A stretch of 64,000 nucleotides of DNA, taken from positions 2,176,501 through 2,240,500 of the forward strand of contig NZ_CP034348.1 in assembly GCF_009762325.1 (NCBI RefSeq). The letters run 5' to 3'. Positions 1-8,398 of this stretch are shown one piece after another. The notes under the pieces were generated by a model. It saw only the letters and a program-made list of their open reading frames with translations. It was not told the DNA's origin and did not search any database. This stretch comes from Roseovarius faecimaris (GTDB lineage Bacteria; Pseudomonadota; Alphaproteobacteria; Rhodobacterales; Rhodobacteraceae). The number at the start of each line of letters is the position of its first letter. The stretch's first letter is position 1. A program made the position numbers and the translations under genes.

Positions 1-117
1 AACGAACACTTCCTCATCGGCAAAGCGGCGCACATTACACTCTGCAAGCGGTACTTTCATATGCGCCGCAATCGCTTCTGCGAGCGGTCGATTGCTGTTT
101 CCACAGACCAGTTTCAT
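1..117 (-). CDS. prs: Ribose-phosphate pyrophosphokinase, N-terminal 39 residues only
   Basis: Reading leftwards from the ATG at 117, the frame stays open to the window edge and starts MKLVCGNSNRPLAEAIAAH. It ends in an R-F-A-D-E-E-V-F-V segment. This is the usual start of PRPP synthetase, which makes 5-phosphoribosyl diphosphate from ribose 5-phosphate and ATP in the cytosol; the RFAD..E segment belongs to its first conserved block. The rest lies outside the window. It follows a phosphoribosyltransferase gene in the same direction with a gap of about 55 bp, so PRPP maker and PRPP user are probably co-transcribed. The start has a GGGG-rich stretch (GAAAAGGGGCTC) upstream as Shine-Dalgarno. 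Confidence 0.85.
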   Translation of the reverse strand, partial: MKLVCGNSNRPLAEAIAAHMKVPLAECNVRRFADEEVFV

Positions 118-171
118 CTGTCGAGCCCCTTTTCAGGTGAGGAGTCAGGAATGTGGGCTGAGCCCAGTTGC

Positions 172-792
172 CTAGACCGGAAATGCCATCTCGGGTTTGT
201 AGGTCTTAAAGCTTTCGAGATATTGGGCGTTGGCCTGACGCTGCCATTCGGTTCCCGGTTGAATCGCAGTGACGCATTTGTATTTCTTGCGATACTCGGC
301 GGTATTGTCATTCTCTTCCATGACAATGGCCACCATGCCGGCCACCTTGCCCTTTTGCTGTTCTACCAACTGAACCGCGCCGTGCATGGTACCTCCGGTC
401 TCCACCCATTGGTCCACAAGCAAGACCCGTGTTCCCGGCGCGAAGGCTGGCAAACGCATCTCCATTGCCTGCGTCTGACCTGAGTAGTTGGTCATCGACG
501 CCTGATCTGTATCAACACACAGCTTGCCGGGCTTGCGGATGGGCAAGAAGCCCCGACCAATCCGGGCGGCGATACCAGCCGCCAGCACAAAGCCCATGGC
601 ATCCAGACCCGCAACAACGTCGATCTCGTCCGCGTCCAGATCGGCAACAAGATCATCCAGCAGATCATGATAGGCCTTGCCGTTTATGTAGATGGAAGTC
701 GGGTCCAACCAGGCGAATTTGTCGCCCTTGGTGTTGGGTGCCATCAGCGAGAAGTACCAGCGGTCATCCCGGGGTCCTTTGTCATGAGTCAT
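172..792 (-). CDS. Adenine phosphoribosyltransferase-like protein
   Basis: A 206-residue type I phosphoribosyltransferase. The PRPP-binding loop is V-L-L-V-D-Q-W-V-E-T-G-G-T at residues 123-135. The usual second Asp of the V-D-D pair is Gln here, while the TGGT turn is kept. The fold and length resemble adenine or xanthine phosphoribosyltransferases, slightly longer than classical Apt (about 170-180 aa). The reaction would join a purine base to PRPP. The gene sits 13 bp after a BtpA-like TIM barrel gene and just before prs, so it likely acts in a nucleobase or nucleoside salvage operon. A GGGAG Shine-Dalgarno precedes the ATG at 792. The family is fairly sure, the base specificity is not. Confidence 0.75.
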   Translation of the reverse strand: MTHDKGPRDDRWYFSLMAPNTKGDKFAWLDPTSIYINGKAYHDLLDDLVADLDADEIDVVAGLDAMGFVLAAGIAARIGRGFLPIRKPGKLCVDTDQASMTNYSGQTQAMEMRLPAFAPGTRVLLVDQWVETGGTMHGAVQLVEQQKGKVAGMVAIVMEENDNTAEYRKKYKCVTAIQPGTEWQRQANAQYLESFKTYKPEMAFPV

Positions 793-805
793 TTGATTGT
801 CTCCC

Positions 806-1543
806 TTATTTCCGTGTGATGTCCATGAGGCGCTTCAGGCGATCGGGGTCGATGTTGTAGAAATCCCCCTCGAAATTGATTCCTGTCGCAACCATGAAAA
901 GATCAACCGCATCCGCATATTGCGCTGCGTTTTCGGGTGTGATGCCCGAGGCCAGGCCAAGAGCCGTATCACCGCAATTTTCTCGGAAGGTTTCGATTTT
1001 GCCCACATCTGCCGCATGGCCGGTCGCCACGCCAGACGTCACCACAACATCCATGTAGCGTGTGGCGATACGGGCGCTTTTGGCAAATTGGGCAGGTTCT
1101 ACCTCGCGCTGTTTCTTGAACGCAGTGCCACCGATATACAGCCCGGTCCATCCGCTCTCATTGCGAATATCGGCGATCTCTTCTGCCTCGGGTTGGTCAT
1201 CCTCGGGTCTGCGTTCATCTATCCGCGCATCATCGGCCCAATAGCCGTCAACCTGAACTCCCTCTGCTTGCAGCTGGCCCAAAATTGGGAATGCAAACTT
1301 GCCGGTCACTGCGAGGAAGTTCACACCAATCCAAACATCTGGAAATGCTCGACGCATGTCCTTGATGATTGGGACCAATTTTTCCTTTTCAAAGTCGTGA
1401 TTGATCAGAAAAACACCAGGACACCCACCGTCGATGGCCGATTGAATGTTCGTTTTTGTTTGCTCGGCGTCAAGCACGTGAATCACTGGGAGCACGACCG
1501 GCCCGGAGGTCCCAAAACTCTGTTGAAAGGTGTACCGGTTCAT
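806..1543 (-). CDS. BtpA/SgcQ family TIM-barrel protein
   Basis: A 245-residue soluble protein that matches the BtpA family: near the C-terminus it has an A-S-G-I-T-P-E-N-A segment followed by D-L-F-M-V-A-T-G-I, the typical phosphate-binding end of a TIM barrel. Cyanobacterial BtpA is linked to photosystem I biogenesis, but bacterial relatives (for example SgcQ) occur in sugar or nucleoside operons and their reaction is not established. Here the gene heads an operon with a phosphoribosyltransferase and prs, which argues for a role with a phosphorylated sugar or nucleoside. A GAGGCG Shine-Dalgarno precedes the start at 1543. The family call is firm, the function unknown. Confidence 0.75.
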   Translation of the reverse strand: MNRYTFQQSFGTSGPVVLPVIHVLDAEQTKTNIQSAIDGGCPGVFLINHDFEKEKLVPIIKDMRRAFPDVWIGVNFLAVTGKFAFPILGQLQAEGVQVDGYWADDARIDERRPEDDQPEAEEIADIRNESGWTGLYIGGTAFKKQREVEPAQFAKSARIATRYMDVVVTSGVATGHAADVGKIETFRENCGDTALGLASGITPENAAQYADAVDLFMVATGINFEGDFYNIDPDRLKRLMDITRK

Positions 1544-1643
1544 ATTTCGCCTCTGCTCAGTAGGTCTGGGCGAAAAGTATCATTGGCAATTCAATTTAGA
1601 AAATTTATAGTTCTTATTTATCCATTAACCTTGAAAATGAAAC

Positions 1644-1659
1644 TTTGTTGGACAACAAA
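1644..1659. promoter_or_regulatory. Candidate operator palindrome upstream of the BtpA operon
   Basis: TTTGTTG-GA-CAACAAA is a perfect 7-bp-arm inverted repeat about 100 bp upstream of the BtpA start, inside an AT-rich stretch (1590-1660) that contrasts with the GC-rich surroundings. Its symmetry and position fit a repressor site (DeoR/LacI/GntR type). The regulator is unknown and is not encoded next to it. The rest of the 1544-1842 gap shows nothing else I can support. Confidence 0.45.
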
Positions 1660-1842
1660 CTTTGCTGACAGATCGATTGCCCCGTTGTCCTGTGTTTTGA
1701 ACAAGAACCACTTGTTGCAGATAGCAGCCTTTCCTATGTCGCGCGGCATTTGGTGTTTTGGGCTCACAGTCGACGCTCACCGCGGTTGCATCCGAAATGG
1801 ACCGCCCTACGGCGCGGTATAGGCAAAGCGATATCGCAGAGA

Positions 1843-3246
1843 TCACTCCGGCAGGCTGAACACCTGGCCGGGATAGATCAGGTCGGGGTCGCGGATGCGG
1901 TCGCGATTGGCCTCGAAGACGCGCACATAAAGCACCCCGTCGCCATAGGCTGCGCGGCTGATGGCCCAAAGCGTCGAGCCGGGTTGCACCGTGACGGCGG
2001 CAATGCGCTGTTCGGCCACGGCGGCGGAGGCGGCGGCGATCACGTCCTCCTCTTCGCGCTTGAAGGGGGTTTCGACGCGGGAGGTGACATTGCCCTCGGC
2101 GTCCGTTTCATCAATCCGCAGCGTGTAGACGCCGGTATCGACCTCAGGCAGATCGGTGCGCCAATTGCCGTCTTCCGAAATCCGCGAGCTGGTGACGGGC
2201 GCATTGTCAAGATAGACCCGCACGAAGCCGTCCCCCTGCCCCCGGCCCGACAGTTCAACCTCGCCCTGCTGGGAGTAGGTGATCGCATCGAGCGCCACCG
2301 AGGACATGACATCGGGCGCGAGGTCGCGCGGGGTCGCGGGCTGAAGCACACGCACGCCGTCATCGTTGGACAAAAGCACGGTTTGCGACGCTTCCGCACT
2401 GTCCTGCACGGGGTCGACCGCAATGGTTTCGATTGTGGTTTCGGTTGTGGTTACGGTTGTGGTTTCGGTCTCTGCCGGGGCGGTTTCGCTCTCTGTCGGG
2501 GCAGTCTGGGCGGTCTGTCCGGCATCGGCCGTTTGCACGCTCTTGGTGTCGGGTTCGGCGTCACCGGCCGTATCGGACGCCGCGGCCTCGGCCACCTCCT
2601 GCGTCTGGGAGGTTTGCCCGGTCTCACCCGCGTCAGTGGCCTGCGATTCCGCCAGCTCTTCGGCTTGTGCCACGGGGGTGGGAGCGATGATCACCTCGTC
2701 ACGCGACGCAATCTCGGCGCCGCTCTCCGGGTCGCGCATCAGCAGCGACAGGATCCGGGGCTCCGCGCTCTGGTCGATCTGCAGGAAGGCGACGAACTTG
2801 CCCGCGCTGTCCGGGGTCACGGTCTCAAGGGTGGCCCCGTCGAGCGTGACAAGCGTGTCCCAGCCCGGAGCGGCCTGCCCGGCCACCAGAAGCGCGCCAT
2901 CGGGGTCAAGCCGGAACGTGTCGATGGAGGGTGCCTCGGGCATCGCGGGAACGGCACGGGCCTCGGTGTCCTCGGTGGCCTCGGGCGCGGCCTCTGCCAC
3001 GTCGTCCTGGGCGGTGGTTTCGGCGGGTTCGGCACTGTCGGCCTCAGGCGCATCGCTGGTTTCTGCGGTGCTGTCCTCCTGAGGGGTCTGCGCCTCGGGC
3101 ACGGTCCCGGCCAGGTCCGCGGGCGTCTCGCCCGTGTCTGCGCCTTTGTCGCCCGGCCCGATCAACAGCGCCACCGCCAGCACAAGCGCCGCTGCCGCAG
3201 CGGCCCCCAGGACCGGACCGCCCACCACGCCCGAGAATTTGCTCAT
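1843..3246 (-). CDS. Membrane-anchored LysM domain protein with Ig-like repeat
   Basis: About 467 residues. An N-terminal membrane segment (G-A-A-A-A-A-A-L-V-L-A-V-A-L-L-I, near residues 13-30) is followed by a long acidic Ala/Thr/Glu/Asp-rich linker. An Ig-like module lies around residues 300-385 (V-E-L-S-G-R-G, then V-Y-T-L-R-I-D-E-T-D). The C-terminus is a LysM domain (V-Q-P-G-S-T-L-W-A-I-S-R-A-A-Y-G-D-G, ending I-Y-P-G-Q-V-F-S-L-P-E) that should bind peptidoglycan. The protein is likely periplasmic with an inner-membrane anchor. I chose the start at 3246 (MSKFSGVV) because GGAAG sits seven bases upstream; an earlier in-frame ATG at 3282 has no such site. This architecture is common in Rhodobacteraceae, and its exact task is unknown. 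Confidence 0.8.
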   Translation of the reverse strand: MSKFSGVVGGPVLGAAAAAALVLAVALLIGPGDKGADTGETPADLAGTVPEAQTPQEDSTAETSDAPEADSAEPAETTAQDDVAEAAPEATEDTEARAVPAMPEAPSIDTFRLDPDGALLVAGQAAPGWDTLVTLDGATLETVTPDSAGKFVAFLQIDQSAEPRILSLLMRDPESGAEIASRDEVIIAPTPVAQAEELAESQATDAGETGQTSQTQEVAEAAASDTAGDAEPDTKSVQTADAGQTAQTAPTESETAPAETETTTVTTTETTIETIAVDPVQDSAEASQTVLLSNDDGVRVLQPATPRDLAPDVMSSVALDAITYSQQGEVELSGRGQGDGFVRVYLDNAPVTSSRISEDGNWRTDLPEVDTGVYTLRIDETDAEGNVTSRVETPFKREEEDVIAAASAAVAEQRIAAVTVQPGSTLWAISRAAYGDGVLYVRVFEANRDRIRDPDLIYPGQVFSLPE

Positions 3247-3351
3247 TGATCGTCTTCCTTCGCCCCCGGCTATGCCGCTCATCCCACTTGTGAGACCATA
3301 TCAACCCGCGATACACAAATCAAAGCAACCCGTACATCCCGGAGATCGCCC

Positions 3352-3903
3352 ATGTCAAAGCCTTCAGTCTGTGTCTTTTGCGGCTCACGCACGGGGCGCA
3401 ACCCGGCCTATGAGGCCGCGGCCACTGCCACCGGGCATATGCTGGCAGATGAGGGGTTCCGGCTGGTCTATGGCGCGGGGGATGTGGGGCTGATGGGTGC
3501 CTGCGCGCGGGCCGCACAGGAGCGCGGCGGCGAAACCTTCGGCGTGATCCCGGTGCACCTGATGCGCGCCGAGGTGGGCAAGACCGACCTCACCAGCTTT
3601 GTCGTCACCGAAACGATGCACGAGCGCAAGAAGGTGATGTTTATGAATTGCGACGCCATCGTCGTGCTGCCCGGCGGCGCGGGATCGCTGGACGAGTTTT
3701 TCGAGGTGCTGACATGGCGTCAGATCGGCCTGCATTCCAAGCCGATTTTCCTTTTGAATACCGACTATTACTGGTCACCCCTGATGCAGTTGATGAGCCA
3801 TGTCATCGACGAGGGATTTGCCGATGCCAGCCTGCTTGACTATCTGCGCAGCCCGGCCACCGTGCCCGAGCTTCAGACCGGCCTGCGCGCGGCCTTGCTC
3901 TGA
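3352..3903 (+). CDS. LOG family protein (TIGR00730)
   Basis: A 183-residue Lonely-Guy family protein. The Rossmann-type start is V-F-C-G-S-R-T-G, and the nucleotide site P-G-G-A-G-S-L-D-E-F-F-E (about residues 104-115) is the family hallmark PGGxGTxxE with Ser for Thr. Characterised members release cytokinin free base or, more generally in bacteria, hydrolyse nucleoside 5'-monophosphates. A GGAGAT ribosome site precedes the ATG. The 3' end overlaps the convergent rarD-like gene by 31 bp. The family call is firm; the physiological substrate in this organism is not known. Confidence 0.85.
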   Translation: MSKPSVCVFCGSRTGRNPAYEAAATATGHMLADEGFRLVYGAGDVGLMGACARAAQERGGETFGVIPVHLMRAEVGKTDLTSFVVTETMHERKKVMFMNCDAIVVLPGGAGSLDEFFEVLTWRQIGLHSKPIFLLNTDYYWSPLMQLMSHVIDEGFADASLLDYLRSPATVPELQTGLRAALL

Positions 3904-4760
3904 CGCCAGCTTGCGGCGGAATAGAGCGCGAGCGCCGTCCAGATCATCGCGAAGGCAATCGCGTGCCAGAGGCCGAACGGCTCTTGCAGGACAAGCGTGG
4001 CCACCAGAAATTGCAGCGTCGGGTTGAGGTAGGACAGAAGGCCCACAGTCATCATCCCGACCCGCTGTGCGGCATAGCTGAAGAACATCAGGGGCAGTGC
4101 GGTTATCGGGCCCGAGAGGGCCAGCAGGACACTGTCCTGAAGGTTTGCGCCAAAGGCCCCTGCCCCGGTGCCGTGTTGCCAGGCGAGAAAACCGAGCGCG
4201 AAGGGAGACAGCAGCATCGCCTCAGCCGTAACCGACACGACCGGGCCAACGGCAAGCCCCTTCTTGACCATGCCGTAAAGCCCGAAGGACACCGCCAGCA
4301 GCAGCGCCAGCCAGGGCGTCACCCCCAGACCAATGGACAGCAGCAGCACCGCCGCCGTCACCAGCCCGATCGCCAGCCCCTGCGCCCGGCCCACCCGTTC
4401 GGCAAAGACCACGATGCCCAGCGCCACGGCCACCAGCGGATAGATGAAGTAACCCAGTGACGCCTCAAGCGCCTTGCCCTGCTGGATGGCATAGACAAAA
4501 ACCAGCCAGTTGATCCCGACAAGGACCATGGCCACCGCAAGGATGCCAAAGGACCGACGCGTTGACAGGGCGCGAAACGGGGCCGAGGGGCGGCGTTGCA
4601 GGGTCAGGAGGACGAGGAAGAACACCACCGCCCAGACGGTGCGATGCGCCATCACCTCTACAGCCGGGATATGGGTGAGATAATTGTAGAACAGCCCCGA
4701 AATGCCCCAGAGGACACAGGCCAGGATCATGGCGAGAACGCCTTTGGTGGTGTCGGTCAT
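3873..4760 (-). CDS. rarD: EamA family transporter, RarD type
   Basis: 295 residues with about ten hydrophobic segments in two repeated EamA halves. The N-terminus M-T-D-T-T-K-G-V-L-A-M-I-L-A-C-V-L-W-G and the A-E-V-M-A-H-R-T-V-W region are typical of RarD (chloramphenicol-sensitive protein), an inner-membrane drug/metabolite permease. Its natural substrate is unsettled. The start at 4760 follows a GAGG site; the longer frame to 4796 lacks one. The last 31 bases overlap the end of the LOG-family gene on the other strand, so the two 3' ends constrain each other. Confidence 0.85.
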   Translation of the reverse strand: MTDTTKGVLAMILACVLWGISGLFYNYLTHIPAVEVMAHRTVWAVVFFLVLLTLQRRPSAPFRALSTRRSFGILAVAMVLVGINWLVFVYAIQQGKALEASLGYFIYPLVAVALGIVVFAERVGRAQGLAIGLVTAAVLLLSIGLGVTPWLALLLAVSFGLYGMVKKGLAVGPVVSVTAEAMLLSPFALGFLAWQHGTGAGAFGANLQDSVLLALSGPITALPLMFFSYAAQRVGMMTVGLLSYLNPTLQFLVATLVLQEPFGLWHAIAFAMIWTALALYSAASWRQSKAARRPV

Positions 4761-4840
4761 GGGATGGCCTCTGAGCGGGGCAGATTTGCCCGCCACCGTG
4801 CTGGCTCACGGCGCAGAGGAGATCAAGGATAATCTGTCGC

Positions 4841-5887
4841 TCATCCGTCGGTTTGCGGTGCGTCGTCCTCGGTCACCTGCGTGGCCTCCAGCGGTTCGGC
4901 AAAGAGCAAAGGCACCGCGCGTTTGGAGATTGCCGCGATATAGGCGCTGCGTTTCGCGCTCGCCTTGATCTGGCTCTTGTGCAGCTTGTCCTCGCCTGCG
5001 CAGTTGATCACTTCCTCTAGGTCTTCATCATCGTCGGCGCCCAGTTTCTGCATGGCGCGCAGGCGGATGCAGGCCGCATCGACGTGATAGACCAGCCCCA
5101 GCGCATGGGATTTCTGAAGGTGCCAGTTTGCGCCCCAGCGTTCCAGTGCCGCCCCGTCAAGAGCGGTGAGCGTGGCGCGGATCGTGCGCCGCTCATGCTC
5201 GGCCAGCAGGCCGGTTTTGGCGATCTGACCAGTGGACATCTGTGCGAGTAAAGCGCCCAGCGTGTCGCAATCGGTGCTGGACGTGGCATCTGGGTCGCGC
5301 CGCTTCTGATCCGAGCACACCGAATAAACGGCAGACCCGAAGGTCACCACCGTGTCGCGATAGGTGGCGAAGACACGGCGCAGGATCGGGAAGGTCCGCT
5401 TGCCCGTGTTCAGAAGCCCGGCCAGGTCCAGATCGATGATATCGTCGATCAGATCATCGAGGTCGGCGGCATCGCTGCTCTGCTTGGCCAGCGCATAGAG
5501 CGTGCGCTGCATGTCGTAGCTGTTTTTCTCAAAGGCGAAGGCACTGTTGGTCGGCGTATCGACGGATTTGCACGACGTGTGCTGAAGCACGCAGCTATGG
5601 CTGATCTCGTTCATCCGGCCCAGGATGTCGTAGGCCTTGTTGATCTGAATGGACATGGATTTCGCCTCGGCCTCGGTCTGGGCCAGTTCGGCGGCAATGG
5701 GGGCGATCAGGGTCAAGCTCATCAGGTAGCGGTCGGCGCGTTGGGCCATGCTGCGGGCCTGAAAGAGCCGCTCATCGGCAAGCCGCCCAAAGGCCCCGCC
5801 GGTATAGCCTGTCTCGTCGTTCACGGTGCCGCACGCCACAAGCATCAGCGCCGCGCAGGCGGATGCCAACCATGTCTTCAATCTCAT
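4841..5887 (-). CDS. Hypothetical lipoprotein
   Basis: 348 residues beginning MRLKTWLASACAALMLVACG, a signal peptide with lipobox L-V-A-C, so the mature protein should start at Cys19 and be lipid-anchored. The mature part is helical with many Glu/Gln/Arg, has three further Cys in a loop (S-C-V-L-Q-H-T-S-C-K-S near residues 97-107) and one C near 192, and ends in an acidic tail. I recognise no domain. It stands alone between the rarD-like and sod genes. The lipoprotein call is strong, the function unknown. Confidence 0.75.
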   Translation of the reverse strand: MRLKTWLASACAALMLVACGTVNDETGYTGGAFGRLADERLFQARSMAQRADRYLMSLTLIAPIAAELAQTEAEAKSMSIQINKAYDILGRMNEISHSCVLQHTSCKSVDTPTNSAFAFEKNSYDMQRTLYALAKQSSDAADLDDLIDDIIDLDLAGLLNTGKRTFPILRRVFATYRDTVVTFGSAVYSVCSDQKRRDPDATSSTDCDTLGALLAQMSTGQIAKTGLLAEHERRTIRATLTALDGAALERWGANWHLQKSHALGLVYHVDAACIRLRAMQKLGADDDEDLEEVINCAGEDKLHKSQIKASAKRSAYIAAISKRAVPLLFAEPLEATQVTEDDAPQTDG

Positions 5888-6000
5888 ATTGGTCCCCAGA
5901 TCGTCAGTAATACGTTTTCGTTCTCAAAAGCTCGCGTCAGGGACGCAGACTGCCCGAGCGACACACCTATAGCAAGAAAAATCGCATTGATTTAAAAGGA

Positions 6001-6030
6001 AAAAGAAAAACCCCCGCTCAAGGCGGGGGC
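6001..6030 (-). terminator. Rho-independent terminator of the superoxide dismutase gene
   Basis: Arms CCCCCGC (6011-6017) and GCGGGGG (6023-6029) with a TCAAG loop. On the minus strand the hairpin is followed by TTTTTCTTTT, and it lies 25 bp after the sod stop codon. Confidence 0.9.
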
Positions 6031-6054
6031 TTTGGGATCATAAAGGAAACCGGA

Positions 6055-6654
6055 TCAGAGGCGCGAGGCGACGTTTTCCCAGTTGACCAGATTGTTCAGG
6101 AAGTTCTCCAGATAGGCCGGGCGTTTGTTGCGGAAGTCGATGTAGTAGGAATGCTCCCACACGTCGCAGCCCAGCAAAGCCGTCTGACCGAAGCAAAGCG
6201 GGTTCACGCCATTTTCCGTCTTGGTCACGGCCAGCGAGCCATCGGCGTTTTTCACCAGCCAGCACCAGCCCGAGCCGAACTGTCCGGCACCCGCGGCGGA
6301 AAACTGCGATTTGAACTCATCGACGCTGCCGAAGCTTTCGGTGATCGCCTTTTCCAGCTCACCGGGCATGCCCGCATCGCCGGGGCCCATCATCTCCCAG
6401 AACTGGTTGTGGTTCCACAGCTGGCTGATGTTGTTGAAGATGCCGTTCTGCGCCACCGCGTTCGCGTCATAGGTGCCGGTGATGATCTCTTCCATCGACT
6501 TGCCGTCCCACTCGGTCCCGGCAATCAGCTTGTTGCCGTTGTCGACATAGGCCTTGTGGTGCAGGTCGTGGTGATACTCGAGCGTCTCGGCGCTCATGCC
6601 TTTGCCGGCCAGCGCATCATGGGCGTAGGGAAGGTCGGGAAGTTCGAATGCCAT
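6055..6654 (-). CDS. sodB: Superoxide dismutase, Fe/Mn family
   Basis: A 199-residue cytosolic superoxide dismutase that converts superoxide to oxygen and peroxide. Metal ligands are visible: the first His in E-Y-H-H-D-L-H-H (near 28), the His in L-W-N-H-N-Q-F-W, and Asp and His of D-V-W-E-H-S-Y-Y. Overall it looks closest to FeSOD (M-A-F-E-L-P-D-L-P-Y start, F-G-S-G-W-C-W-L), although metal choice cannot be read safely. The start at 6654 is preferred over 6669 because the protein then begins exactly as in E. coli SodB. It ends at a clear terminator and seems monocistronic. Confidence 0.93.
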   Translation of the reverse strand: MAFELPDLPYAHDALAGKGMSAETLEYHHDLHHKAYVDNGNKLIAGTEWDGKSMEEIITGTYDANAVAQNGIFNNISQLWNHNQFWEMMGPGDAGMPGELEKAITESFGSVDEFKSQFSAAGAGQFGSGWCWLVKNADGSLAVTKTENGVNPLCFGQTALLGCDVWEHSYYIDFRNKRPAYLENFLNNLVNWENVASRL

Positions 6655-6850
6655 TGGTTGGGCTCCCATATTGGTGATTATTCTTCTATCGCCCTACATG
6701 GTAGGCTTGAGGGGACAAGGTCAAGGGGCCGGGGCAGGTTTTCTGGCGACGGGCGCGGGCCGGGCCTGTCGGGTTTTCGTGGAAATCGCGACGGGAGCGC
6801 CCTATATTTCCGGAAAACCGCCGGTAAGCGCGGTGCACAGGAGCAGGGCA

Positions 6851-8398
6851 ATGAGCAGATCATCCGTTTCAGCGGTCCCGCAGGCGCGCATCGAAGAGCT
6901 GTGCCGGACCTATGACATCCCGTCCTCCGATGTTCTGGCGCAGCAATGGGTGCTGACGCGTGATTACACGGCGGTGCCCGATGGGCTGATCCGCGCCAAG
7001 CTGGGCGACTGGTATTTGTGGCACGGGCCCGACCTGCCGCTGGCGCGAACCTCGCTGAAGACAGGCGGACAGGTGGCGGTGCTGGGCGTGGCGGTGGATG
7101 ACGAAGGCCAGGTGATCGACGCCAGGCGCCTGCGCAGCCTGGCCCGGGCCGAGGAGGAGCTGCAGGCGCTGATCGACCGGCTGATCCTGTGCGCCGGGCG
7201 CTATGTGATCGTGGTGCACACCCCACGGATGACCCGGGTTTACCCGGACGGTTTCGGGTCGCTGGGCGTGGTCTATGACCATACGACGCGGCGGGTGGGG
7301 GCCACGGTGAACCTCACGCTGACGCGGGCGCCGCAGTTCAACCGCGCCTATCCGTTGACCGGCAATGCCCTGATCGGGATGGGGCGCTTTGCGTTCGGGC
7401 AGACCGAGGACCGGGTGGTCAAGCGCCTGTTGCCCAACCATTTCCTGAATCTGAAGACGTTCAAACCGGTGCGGTTCTGGCCCGGAGAGGACGCGCTGAC
7501 CGAGCCGACGGCCGCGGAGGAACCAAGGCAGCTTGGCCGGATCACGGCCCGGCTGGAGCAGGTGATCGCCGCCCTGGTGCGCCACGCGCCCGGGCAGGTG
7601 CATCTACCGGTGTCGGGCGGGCTGGACAGTCGGCTGCTGCTGGCCTGTGCAAAGCCGCACCTGCCGGAAATGCGCCTGTTCAGCCATACCGAGAACGTGA
7701 TGAGCCGGACCGATCTGGCCATCGCAGGGCAACTGGCGGGCGCGCTGGAGGCGCCGCTTGACGAGATCGACCCGGCCGGACAGGCAGAACACAGGCTCGA
7801 TGAGGCCCGGCGCGCGCGTCTGGCCCGTACTCATCAGATCATAACCGGAGCGATGGCCCCGCCCTCCTCCACGCTGCTCGATGTGCTCTATGCGCATCCG
7901 CCCGGCGGGCTGATCCTGCGCGGCAACGGCGCGGATTTCCTCAAGGCGGTGCTGTGGCGGCGCGGGGTGCGGGAGTATTCCGATGGGCGCGCCCATGAGA
8001 CCGATATGGGCATTCGCATGATGATGCTGGGGGACGGGGCGCTTTCAGGCAGCCCCGAGATCCGGTCCGCCTATGAAGCGTGGTTCGCCACCCTGCCCGC
8101 CGCGGCGCAGGCCCGCCCCTATGACCTGATGTTCGCCGAGCAGTTCCTGGCGCATGGGTTCGGCAACCTGCTCTACAGCTTTACCAACAATTTCTATATC
8201 TGCCCGTTCAATGACCGCCGGCTGCTGGGCTGGGCCGCGGCGCTGCCACCCGACAAGCGGGCCGAACTGCGCTATCACCTGGAGCTGATGAACGCCCACG
8301 CGCCCGAGCTTGCGGGCATTGGCTATACCCGCAAGGCTGTGAACGCTCAGATCGCGCGGCTGAACACCGAAACCTGCCCGGTGGCGCGAGTGGCTTAG
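6851..8398 (+). CDS. Asparagine synthetase-like PP-loop ATPase without a catalytic Cys1
   Basis: 515 residues. The C-terminal half has the PP-loop P-V-S-G-G-L-D-S-R-L-L-L-A (near residue 254) of asparagine synthetase and beta-lactam synthetase, which adenylates a carboxylate. The N-terminal part resembles a worn glutamine-amidotransferase fold (G-R-Y-V-I-V-V, then V-Y-P-D-G-F-G-S-L-G-V-V-Y), but the initiator Met is followed by Ser, not the Cys nucleophile, so it should not hydrolyse glutamine. An AGGAG site eight bases before the ATG at 6851 sets the start. It is a single gene convergent with soxG, overlapping by 4 bp. An amide- or lactam-forming role is plausible; no partner genes are near. 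Confidence 0.7.
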   Translation: MSRSSVSAVPQARIEELCRTYDIPSSDVLAQQWVLTRDYTAVPDGLIRAKLGDWYLWHGPDLPLARTSLKTGGQVAVLGVAVDDEGQVIDARRLRSLARAEEELQALIDRLILCAGRYVIVVHTPRMTRVYPDGFGSLGVVYDHTTRRVGATVNLTLTRAPQFNRAYPLTGNALIGMGRFAFGQTEDRVVKRLLPNHFLNLKTFKPVRFWPGEDALTEPTAAEEPRQLGRITARLEQVIAALVRHAPGQVHLPVSGGLDSRLLLACAKPHLPEMRLFSHTENVMSRTDLAIAGQLAGALEAPLDEIDPAGQAEHRLDEARRARLARTHQIITGAMAPPSSTLLDVLYAHPPGGLILRGNGADFLKAVLWRRGVREYSDGRAHETDMGIRMMMLGDGALSGSPEIRSAYEAWFATLPAAAQARPYDLMFAEQFLAHGFGNLLYSFTNNFYICPFNDRRLLGWAAALPPDKRAELRYHLELMNAHAPELAGIGYTRKAVNAQIARLNTETCPVARVA

